A stretch of 64,000 bases of DNA, from assembly GCA_017439675.1 (NCBI GenBank), contig JAFSIQ010000040.1, forward strand, positions 62,001-126,000, given 5' to 3'. Positions 33,498 to 41,176 of the stretch are shown piece after piece. Made by a program: the position numbers and the translations under genes. Below the pieces are notes generated by a model. The model worked only from the letters and a program-made list of their open reading frames with translations. It was not told where the DNA came from and searched no databases. How positions within the stretch are numbered: the stretch's first letter is position 1; every line of letters starts with the position of its first letter. This stretch comes from Lachnospiraceae bacterium (GTDB lineage Bacteria > Bacillota > Clostridia > Lachnospirales > Lachnospiraceae).

Positions 33498-34736
33498 TTA
33501 GTGATTGGTTATGCTTTCTCGGTATTCCTTTGGTGTCTTACCCACAATCTTTTTGAACGTTTTGGTAAAGTAATTCACATCAGGAATTCCGCAGTATTGG
33601 GCAATGACTTGAATTTGCATATCTGTGGAATTGAGGAGTAAAATGGCATGCTCCACACGTTTGTGATTGACAAACTCCGTTAATGTCTGTCCAGTTTCCT
33701 TTTTGAATAGAGTAGACAGATAGCTAGGATTCACATTAAGCTGTGCAGCTTGTGCTTTCAAGCTTAAGTCAGCAGTTAGGTCATAAATGATATTGGTAAT
33801 GACCTTGCGCACTAATATGGAGTACCCCTTTAGAGAGTGGTTTTTCACCAGTAAACAATATTTGCGTACCATTTCCTTTGCTAGTGCGTGAAATGCAGTC
33901 TGTGAGGTTAACAGCTCTATCTTTCTTGCGTATTGTGAAGAAATGGCATGTAAATGTATCGGATGTACGGCAGCATTTTCTACTGCTTTGCGAAGTAGCG
34001 TGTTCATAATGATGGCGTAGTTTTTCATGTCGCGCAAAGGGTTGTCGGAACGACGCTCAAATTGCTGTGTGGAGAGGTGTGACAGATATAACTCTGCCTT
34101 GTGAACCTGTCCATTACTTACTGCATGGATGAGCTTTTGCTCGATTTCGTAACGTTGTTCCATAATATGAATACTCAACAATGCTTCCTCAGGAGACTGT
34201 GCTTCAGGAATCGGCAAAACTGCCTCTGGAATATGGGAAGGCATTTGAAAGTCTTCCATGACAGAAAAGTTGTCTGCATCCCCCCACAGATATTCGCCCA
34301 GGGTGTAAAGCAAGCTTAATAAGGTGTTCTCATCTGAGAGAAGAGGAATATCCATGAAAAATTGCTCTAACTGCGGAAAATTACCAGCGGCCACATGGTA
34401 TTGTTCTGCGACATTCAAAATCTCTTGCTTTGAGATTGGGGCAAGGGTATATGGACCAATGTAAGCAAAGGTAGGCTGTGTTATGTCGGGAAGTCGGAAT
34501 AAAAAGAAATTACTGAGCAGCGGAGTTTTGATGCGGTAAAACGTATTGGGTTTACATTGTTTTTGCACTAATTCAAATAGTGTAGAATCATCAAATTCAT
34601 AATTTAATAAATGTTGAAGCCCGACACTGCGGGTGGCAGAGGCAGTCTGCACTGTTTCTTCTGTAATATAACGCATGTCCAAACGGAGATTATGCAAAAG
34701 TTTTTCAGTAAAATGAAGTTCTTTCTTGTAGTCCAT
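33498..34736 (-). CDS. AraC-family transcriptional regulator
   Basis: This 412-residue protein has a C-terminal AraC/XylS DNA-binding domain from about residue 310. The first HTH is SLKAQAAQLNVNPSYLSTLFKKETGQTLTEFV and the second ends VNYFTKTFKKIVGKTPKEYRE. The long N-terminal region (about 1-300) has no recognised fold, and no membrane helix is evident. It is divergent from the GPH symporter gene and convergent with the uronate operon, so it probably regulates one or both in response to a hexuronate or glycoside. The intergenic region 34737-34901 is AT-rich and must hold both promoters. Confidence 0.88.
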   Translation of the reverse strand: MDYKKELHFTEKLLHNLRLDMRYITEETVQTASATRSVGLQHLLNYEFDDSTLFELVQKQCKPNTFYRIKTPLLSNFFLFRLPDITQPTFAYIGPYTLAPISKQEILNVAEQYHVAAGNFPQLEQFFMDIPLLSDENTLLSLLYTLGEYLWGDADNFSVMEDFQMPSHIPEAVLPIPEAQSPEEALLSIHIMEQRYEIEQKLIHAVSNGQVHKAELYLSHLSTQQFERRSDNPLRDMKNYAIIMNTLLRKAVENAAVHPIHLHAISSQYARKIELLTSQTAFHALAKEMVRKYCLLVKNHSLKGYSILVRKVITNIIYDLTADLSLKAQAAQLNVNPSYLSTLFKKETGQTLTEFVNHKRVEHAILLLNSTDMQIQVIAQYCGIPDVNYFTKTFKKIVGKTPKEYRESITNH

Positions 34737-34901
34737 ATGCCACCTCGATTCTAATCGTAATATTTTCTTTTATTATCGTATAATTTTTAGGGGATTTCAA
34801 GTACTAATAAAAAAATACGATAATATCTAATAATTCTACTCATAGAAAAAGTGTGGATTATGATAAAATTTCGGTAACATATTTGTAAGGAGGGTTACTT
34901 T

Positions 34902-36323
34902 ATGGGAAATAATAAAAAGCCTTTTGGTATGAAAGACAAGATGGGATATATGTTTGGTGATTTTGGTAACGACTTCACATTTATCCTATCTACAATGATT
35001 TTAACGAAGTTCTACACAGATGTAATGGGCGTTTCTGCCGCAATTGTTGGTACGATTATGATGTTGGCGCGTTTCGTGGATGCGTTTACAGATGTAACCA
35101 TGGGACGAATTTGTGACCGCAGTAAGGTTACACCAGCAGGTAAGTTCAAACCATGGATTTTGCGTATGTGTATTCCAGTGGCAATTGCATCCTTTTTGAT
35201 GTATCAAAGTGGTCTTGCAGGTTTGCCAACCAATGCTAAGATTGTATATCTTGCTATTACCTATTTGCTATGGGGTTCATTCTGTTACACAGGTATTAAC
35301 ATTCCATATGGTTCTATGGCTTCTGCAATTTCTGCAAATCCAGATGACCGTCAGTCGCTATCCACATTTAGAACAATGGGAGGTATGCTTGCAGGTATGG
35401 TAATTGGTATCTTGCTTCCGATTTTAGCATATGAGAAAGTGGAATTAGCAGATGGTACTGTGAAAGAAACTCTAATTGGTTCTAAGGTTACAATTGCAGC
35501 AGGTGTGTTCTCTATCCTAGCGATTGTATGTTACTTACTTTGCTATAAGATGGTGACAGAGCGAGTTGTTGTTAAGCCAAGTGAAGATCAGAAAGGGCCT
35601 TCTGTAGGCCAGATGTTAAAGAGTGCATTTACAAACAGAGCACTTATTTCTATCATTGTTGCGTCAATTGTTATGTTGCTTGCACAGCTTACAATGCAGA
35701 ACATGGCAGCCTACATTTATCCAGACTACTACAACAGTGCAACCGCGCAGTCTTTATCTACTGTGCTGATGATGGTTGGTATGATTGTGGCGGCAATTGT
35801 AGCGAAGCCGTTAGCTAAGAAATTTGGTAAGGCCGAGGTTTCGGTTGTATCTAACTTCTTTGCAGCTGGTGTAATGATTGTTCTTTGGTTAATCCGCCCT
35901 GAAAGCGTTTGGGTATACTGTGGGTTACAGATGATTTGTTGGTTAGGTCTTGGTGTATTCTCCATGGTATCATGGGCATTGATTACGGATGTTATCGACT
36001 ACTCAGAGCTTAAGAATGGTATCCGTGAGGATGGTTCCGTATATGCTATGTATTCCTTTGCACGTAAGCTTGGTCAGGCATTGGCTGCTGGTTTATCTGG
36101 TTGGTTACTTACAGGTATTGGTTATAGTTCAAAAGCTGCAGCCGCTGGACAGGTACAGACCCCAGAAGTACTTTCAGGAATTTATAACATTTCCACATTG
36201 CTTCCAGCACTTGGATTTATCTTGTTGGCACTTGTACTTTGGTTATGGTACCCACTTCACAAGAACCAAGTTGATGCGAACGTAATTGCATTACAGGAGA
36301 AGCATGCAAAAGATGGTGAATAA
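34902..36323 (+). CDS. GPH-family sugar:cation symporter (glucuronide carrier-like)
   Basis: This 473-residue membrane protein has about 12 helices and the family motifs. DKMGYMFGDFGNDF at the N-terminus resembles the MelB/UidB/XynB start (Y-x-x-G-D), with ARFVDAFTDVTMGRICDRS after helix 2 (D-x-x-x-D region for cation binding) and YGSMASAISANPDDRQSLSTFR in loop 4-5. This family imports glucuronides, pentosides and oligosaccharides with H+ or Na+. Context with GH2 and the glucuronate pathway suggests a glucuronide or hexuronate substrate. It is preceded by AAGGAGG and followed in operon order by a HAD hydrolase and a GH3 enzyme. Confidence 0.92.
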   Translation: MGNNKKPFGMKDKMGYMFGDFGNDFTFILSTMILTKFYTDVMGVSAAIVGTIMMLARFVDAFTDVTMGRICDRSKVTPAGKFKPWILRMCIPVAIASFLMYQSGLAGLPTNAKIVYLAITYLLWGSFCYTGINIPYGSMASAISANPDDRQSLSTFRTMGGMLAGMVIGILLPILAYEKVELADGTVKETLIGSKVTIAAGVFSILAIVCYLLCYKMVTERVVVKPSEDQKGPSVGQMLKSAFTNRALISIIVASIVMLLAQLTMQNMAAYIYPDYYNSATAQSLSTVLMMVGMIVAAIVAKPLAKKFGKAEVSVVSNFFAAGVMIVLWLIRPESVWVYCGLQMICWLGLGVFSMVSWALITDVIDYSELKNGIREDGSVYAMYSFARKLGQALAAGLSGWLLTGIGYSSKAAAAGQVQTPEVLSGIYNISTLLPALGFILLALVLWLWYPLHKNQVDANVIALQEKHAKDGE

Positions 36324-36344
36324 TATATAAAGGCGGAGTGAGAT

Positions 36345-37187
36345 ATGAGCACATATTTAGATGATTTTAAGAAAATGAAGGATTATTTAATTTGTGTTGA
36401 TTCCGATGGATGTGCTATGGACACTATGGATATCAAGCACATTCAGTGTTTCGGTCCGTGCATGGTAGAGGAATGGGAGCTTTCTGAATGGAAAGCTCCT
36501 ATTTTAGAAAGATGGAACGTGATTAACCTCTACAGCATGACCCGTGGGATTAACCGGTTCAAAGGACTTGCAATGGCGTTGCAGGAGATAAATGATACTT
36601 ATTGCAAGATAGAGGACGTGGATGTTCTTGCTAAATGGGTGGAAGGAAGCGATGAGCTTTCCAATCCGGCATTGGAACGGGAAATTACGAATAATGAGAG
36701 TATCATTTTAAAGAAAGCATTGTCGTGGTCGCAGAAGGTAAATGTAAGTATTAATGCACTTTCCGATGATGAGAAGTTGCCTTTTGAGGGCGTGAAAGAA
36801 GCATTAGCTTATGCACATCAGTTTTGTGATATTGCCATTGTGTCTTCGGCAAACCGTCAGGCTGTGGAAGATGAGTGGGCGTTGTATCATTTAGTGGAAC
36901 ATGTGGACATTATTCTTGCACAGGATGTGGGTAGTAAGGCGTTTTGTATTCAAGAATTGTTGAAAAAAGGTTACGATAAGGCGAATGTATTGATGGTAGG
37001 TGATGCACCAGGAGACATGGATGCGGCTGATAAGAGCGACGTGAGCTATTATCCAATTCTTGTGAAATACGAGAAGGAGTCTTGGGCAGAGTTTGAAAAT
37101 ATAGTAATTGGAAGGCTTATAGCAGGAAGCTACACTGGGGAATACGAGCAGGTGAAGCGGAACCAATTCTTTGAGAACCTACAGTAA
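36345..37187 (+). CDS. HAD-superfamily hydrolase
   Basis: This 280-residue protein has HAD motif I DSDGC (D19, D21), motif II near VSSANRQAVEDEW, a motif III Lys candidate (KAFCIQELLKKG) and motif IV GDAPGDMDAA. The insertion between motifs I and II (about 40-150) forms a helical cap. In HADs of this type the substrate is often a sugar phosphate. It sits 21 bp after the symporter gene and before a GH3 enzyme, so it probably dephosphorylates a sugar phosphate or removes an inhibitory intermediate, but the substrate is unknown. It has AGGCGGAG as ribosome binding site. Confidence 0.8.
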   Translation: MSTYLDDFKKMKDYLICVDSDGCAMDTMDIKHIQCFGPCMVEEWELSEWKAPILERWNVINLYSMTRGINRFKGLAMALQEINDTYCKIEDVDVLAKWVEGSDELSNPALEREITNNESIILKKALSWSQKVNVSINALSDDEKLPFEGVKEALAYAHQFCDIAIVSSANRQAVEDEWALYHLVEHVDIILAQDVGSKAFCIQELLKKGYDKANVLMVGDAPGDMDAADKSDVSYYPILVKYEKESWAEFENIVIGRLIAGSYTGEYEQVKRNQFFENLQ

Positions 37188-37225
37188 TCAATGTGAGTGG
37201 AGGCAAATTATAAATACAGTACGTT

Positions 37226-37255
37226 GGCGATTTTGTTTTATTAAACAAAATTGCC
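37226..37255 (+). promoter_or_regulatory. Perfect hairpin upstream of GH3 gene
   Basis: GGCGATTTTGTTT pairs with AAACAAAATTGCC (one G-T) around TATT, ending a few bp before AAAGGAGGT. There is no T-run. It could be an operator or an mRNA structure near the translation start. Confidence 0.45.
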
Positions 37256-37273
37256 TCGAAAAGGAGGTAGAGT

Positions 37274-39040
37274 ATGGTAGATTTAAAGGCAAAGCCGTAT
37301 TATTTGGCAGATGAAGATATTAAGTGGGTGGAAGATACCATTGCAGGGATGACAGACGAGGAGAAAGTTGGACAGTTGTTCTTTCAATTGACATCCTCCC
37401 ATGATGAGGAACATTTGAAAACATTGATGGAGAAGTATCATCTTGGTGGATGTCGTTACAATCCAGCACCGGGTGTGGCAATTCAAGAACAGAATAGAAA
37501 GCTTCAGAAATATGCAAAGGTTCCAGTGTTTATTGCATGTAATACAGAAATGGGTGGCGATGGTGCCTGTGCAGATGGTACCGTAATCGGTTCTGGAATT
37601 AAGATTGGTGCTACAGGAAACAAGGAATATGCATATCAGTTGGGTAGGATGGCAAATGAAGAAGCAGCAGCAATTGGATGCAACATGGCATTTGCACCGG
37701 TTTGTGACATTGCTTATAACTGGCAAAACACGGAGATTATTGGACGTGCATTTGGTAACGACCCAGAGCGTGTGGCAGATATGAGCGTGGAGTATTTGAA
37801 GGGGGCTCACACCATTGATGGATTTGCATGTGCGGCAAAGCATTTCCCTGGTAATGGTTTAGATTTCAGAGATGCTCATATCTCCAACAATGTGAATGAT
37901 ATGAATGTAGAGCAGTGGGATGCGTCTTACGGACATGTGTATAAGAGTTTGATTGATAATGATTTGGATGCTATCATGGGTGGACACATTTTGATGCCAA
38001 AGTATGCCAAGGCAATCAATCCTGAATTGCAGGATGATGATATGATGCCGGCAACCCTAAGTTCAGAGATTATGACTACACTTCTTCGTGATAAGCTTGG
38101 ATTTAATGGTATGGTAGTGACAGATGCTTCTCATATGGTAGGTATGACGAACCGTATGAAGAGAAGTGAGATGCTTCCACTTTCCATCAATGCAGGCTGT
38201 GACATGTTCTTGTTCTTCAATGATCCAGATGAAGACTTTGCAACGATGTTGAATGCATATAGGGATGGTGTCATTAGCGAAGAGAGAATGACAGAAGCCT
38301 TGACTCGTATTATTGGATTAAAGGCGCATCTTGGACTTCACAAGAAGGCGAAGGAAGAGTTGGTTCCACAGCCAGATGTATTAGCTGAGATTCTTGGAAA
38401 AGAAGAGTACAAGGAAATGCAGACGGCAATCAGCAAGGACGCAATCACTCTTGTAAAATACAAGGACAAAGATGTGTTACCAATCACTCCTGAAAAGTAC
38501 AAGAGAATTATGATTGTACATGTAAAGGGCGCAGGTGGTGCTATGGATGAATTGATGAAAGCTATGGGCTACGGCGGTGGCAATCCTGCGGAAATGTTGA
38601 AGGAAAAGCTTTGCGCAAAGGGATTTGAAGCATTTATCTATGAGAGTCCGATTGACAAGATGAAAAAGCAGATGGCAGCGGGACAGAAGCCAGATATCAA
38701 TCTCTACTTTGCAGGAAAGAATGCGATTGCGGATTTCACAAAGGATATGGATATGGTCATTACTCTTTGTAATGTACAAAATGGTCGTCCAAGTTTTGGT
38801 GTATCCAAGGGTGGTGGAGAGATTCCATGGTATGTATTTGAGTTGCCAGTAGTGGTTGTAGGCTGTGGTGCGCCAACTATGCTTGCAGATATTCCAATGG
38901 CGAGAACCTACATCAACACCTATGACAATAAGGAAAGCACAATGGATGCACTTGTAGAGAAGTTGTTGGCAGGAGAGGAAGCATTTACTGCCAAGGACCC
39001 AATTGACAGCTTTTGTGGATTGTTTGATGCACGTTTATAG
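37274..39040 (+). CDS. Glycoside hydrolase family 3 enzyme
   Basis: This 588-residue intracellular enzyme has an N-terminal GH3 barrel. GMTDEEKVGQLFFQL is the usual start, KHFPGNGLDFRDAH near residue 188 matches the KHFPGHG..D-x-H motif of NagZ-type enzymes, and the nucleophile is D284 in VVTDASHMVGM. The C-terminal domain (about 385-588) is a second alpha/beta sandwich (IMIVHVKGAGGAMD). The NagZ-like His motif suggests beta-N-acetylglucosaminidase or beta-glucosidase activity; the exact sugar cannot be told. It is the last gene of the symporter-HAD-GH3 group and is followed at once by tandem repeats. Confidence 0.88.
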   Translation: MVDLKAKPYYLADEDIKWVEDTIAGMTDEEKVGQLFFQLTSSHDEEHLKTLMEKYHLGGCRYNPAPGVAIQEQNRKLQKYAKVPVFIACNTEMGGDGACADGTVIGSGIKIGATGNKEYAYQLGRMANEEAAAIGCNMAFAPVCDIAYNWQNTEIIGRAFGNDPERVADMSVEYLKGAHTIDGFACAAKHFPGNGLDFRDAHISNNVNDMNVEQWDASYGHVYKSLIDNDLDAIMGGHILMPKYAKAINPELQDDDMMPATLSSEIMTTLLRDKLGFNGMVVTDASHMVGMTNRMKRSEMLPLSINAGCDMFLFFNDPDEDFATMLNAYRDGVISEERMTEALTRIIGLKAHLGLHKKAKEELVPQPDVLAEILGKEEYKEMQTAISKDAITLVKYKDKDVLPITPEKYKRIMIVHVKGAGGAMDELMKAMGYGGGNPAEMLKEKLCAKGFEAFIYESPIDKMKKQMAAGQKPDINLYFAGKNAIADFTKDMDMVITLCNVQNGRPSFGVSKGGGEIPWYVFELPVVVVGCGAPTMLADIPMARTYINTYDNKESTMDALVEKLLAGEEAFTAKDPIDSFCGLFDARL

Positions 39041-39372
39041 GACTGAGAGCCGGCACGAGGTTGTCTTACCAATCGGCTTTGCCGATTGATAAGACACGTT
39101 ATGTCAGTTGAAATAGTAAAAGGGACTGAGAGCCGGCACGAGGTTGTCTTACCAATCGGCTTTGCCGATTGATAAGCTACGTTATGTCAGTTGAAATAGT
39201 AAAAGGGACTGAGAGCCGGCACGAGGTTGTCTTACCAATCGGCTTTGCCGATTGATAAGACACGTTATGCCAGTTGAAATAGTAAAAGGGACTGAGAGCC
39301 GGCATGAGGTTGTCTTACCAATCGGCTTTGCCGATTGATAAGCTACCTCATGCCTTCAAATAGCCAGAAATA
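39041..39372 (+). repeat. Array of four 83-bp tandem repeats
   Basis: Four units begin at 39041, 39124, 39207 and 39290, exactly 83 bp apart, each starting GACTGAGAGCCGGCA. Each contains a strong hairpin with ACCAATCGGC/GCCGATTGAT arms and a TTT loop. Units 1 and 3 have GATAAGACAC after the stem, units 2 and 4 have GATAAGCTAC, an alternating pattern. The last unit differs at its ends so that GGCATGAGGT and ACCTCATGCC pair perfectly, giving a longer stem. The array starts next to the GH3 stop codon, so it will be transcribed as a 3' untranslated region. Confidence 0.85.
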
Positions 39373-39427
39373 GAAGAAGAGACTGAGTTGCAAGCAAGCT
39401 TGCACTCGGCCTCTTTTCTATTTCTAG
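39361..39427. terminator. Large hairpin between convergent genes
   Basis: AGCCAGAAATAGAAGAAGAG pairs with CCTCTTTTCTATTTCTAGCT (one internal mismatch/bulge), with an inner GCAAGCAAGCTTGC palindrome. It follows the repeat array and is followed by the stop of the minus-strand glnA. It probably ends transcription on both strands. Confidence 0.75.
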
Positions 39428-39442
39428 CTGCTCTCAGTCCAT

Positions 39443-40867
39443 TTAGAGGTTGAAGTACCTGTCGAATTCTGCTGGATGAGGAATCTTGTTCATCTCAGCA
39501 ACTTCTTTTCTCTTGTTAGCAATGAAGTTCTTGATTAGGTGCTCTGGGAATACGCCACCAGCAGTTAAGTAATCGTGGTCAGCTTCCAATGCGTCTAAAG
39601 CATCCTCTAGGTTTGTTGGAAGAGAAGATAATTTTGCTTTCTCTTCATCTGACAAATGATAGAGGTTCATATCGTAAGGACCCCATCCATTTGCATGTGG
39701 GTCAATCTTATTCTTCACACCGTCAAGACCTGCCATAAGGATTGCTGCATAGCAAAGATATGGGTTACAGGTTGCATCTGGATTACGCAACTCGAAACGT
39801 CTCATCTTAGGTGTCTTAGCGTAAGCAGGGATACGGATAACTGCGCTACGGTTAGAGGTTGCATATCCAACTGTTACAGGTGCCTCAAATCCTGGAACCA
39901 AACGCTTGAAGGAGTTGGTGCTTGGATTGGTAATTGCACAAAGAGAGGAGATGTGCTTTAATAATCCACCCATAAAGTAGTGAGCGGTTTCACTCAAGTG
40001 AGAGTATCCGTTGTCATCAGAGAATACAGGCTCGCCATCCTTCAACAATAACATGTGTACATGCATACCGTTACCGGCTTCGTTGTAAACTGGCTTTGGC
40101 ATAAATGTAGCAACCTTGCCATACTTAAGTGCTGTATTGTGAATAATGTATTTAATCATCATTGTGTTGTCTGCCATCTTAGACATCTGACCAAGCATTG
40201 GTTCGATTTCAAACTGTCCTGCGGCACCAACCTCTGGATGATGGTATTTGATTGGAATACCAGCATTCTCCATCTGTAAGCACATTTCAGAACGACACTC
40301 ATAAGAAGTATCAAATGGCTTTGCAACGTGGTAAGCCTTCTGGTGTGCAACCACCCGTCCGGTGCCCTCTACGTCACTGTTCCAGTATGCCTGAGAAGCA
40401 TCAACCTGTACAGAAATATCATCTGGACTAACCTTCCATCCTACATTATCGAATAAATGGAACTCGAACTCAGGTAGAATTAACATAGTGTCTGCGATTC
40501 CGGTATCCTTCATGTACTGCTCTGCTGCATTTACAATATTACGTGGATACTGATCCAAAGGACGATTTTCTGGATAGTCAATAATCATTGCGTTACCGGT
40601 GATGGACAAAGTAGGGATCTCACAGAATGGGTCAATCATTGCTGTCTCCAAATCTGGGATAAATACCATGTCACTTTTTTCAACTACAGCGTAACCATAG
40701 TTGGACGCGTCAAAACCGATACCTTCCTTTACTGTGCTCTCTGAAAACTGAGAAGCAGGAATGGTAACGTGACGGTACTGACCATTGATATCAACGACCT
40801 TAAAGTCAATCATCTTGATATCGTTGTCTTTAATAAACTGCATAAGTTCTTGTGCTGTTTTTGCCAT
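39443..40867 (-). CDS. glnA: Glutamine synthetase type I
   Basis: This 474-residue enzyme makes glutamine from glutamate, ammonia and ATP. It shows the N-terminal beta-grasp domain (FKVVDINGQYRHVTIPA), then the active-site barrel with LPEFEFHLFDN, HHPEVGAAGQFEIEP, GNGMHVHMLL and SNRSAVIRIPAY. Near the C-terminus it has NLYHLSDEE, the position of the adenylylated Tyr in NLYDLPPEE of E. coli-type GSI-beta, and length 474 also fits GSI-beta rather than the ~440-residue GSI-alpha usual in Bacillus. No adenylyltransferase gene is in the window. It is monocistronic, between a hairpin and an AT-rich upstream region (40868-41149) holding the glnA and sensor-kinase promoters. Confidence 0.95.
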   Translation of the reverse strand: MAKTAQELMQFIKDNDIKMIDFKVVDINGQYRHVTIPASQFSESTVKEGIGFDASNYGYAVVEKSDMVFIPDLETAMIDPFCEIPTLSITGNAMIIDYPENRPLDQYPRNIVNAAEQYMKDTGIADTMLILPEFEFHLFDNVGWKVSPDDISVQVDASQAYWNSDVEGTGRVVAHQKAYHVAKPFDTSYECRSEMCLQMENAGIPIKYHHPEVGAAGQFEIEPMLGQMSKMADNTMMIKYIIHNTALKYGKVATFMPKPVYNEAGNGMHVHMLLLKDGEPVFSDDNGYSHLSETAHYFMGGLLKHISSLCAITNPSTNSFKRLVPGFEAPVTVGYATSNRSAVIRIPAYAKTPKMRRFELRNPDATCNPYLCYAAILMAGLDGVKNKIDPHANGWGPYDMNLYHLSDEEKAKLSSLPTNLEDALDALEADHDYLTAGGVFPEHLIKNFIANKRKEVAEMNKIPHPAEFDRYFNL

Positions 40868-41176
40868 TAATTTGCAACCTCCAAATACATAAATTTTACA
40901 TTTGTCAGACGTTGTAGCGGTACGAAGACCAAGCGTCTTACATATACTAAAATTTTACTAGAAATTAGCTTTGAGTGCAATAAAAATACGACAAAATTCG
41001 ATGTTTGAAATAGAACCTTTATTTTTTAAACAAATGATACCATTTACGAAATAAAACAAAGCTAAAATTATCCGACAAAGTATGTGGTGAAAAAGGAAAA
41101 ATCGTGGTATCATTAGGGTATGAGGTTCGTGATGAAGGATGAAACCTAGTTGAGAATAGATTGGGAGTCGATACAT

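Noticed and set aside
39041..39372. CRISPR array
   Set aside because: The 83-bp units are contiguous copies with no unique spacers, and no cas genes are present.
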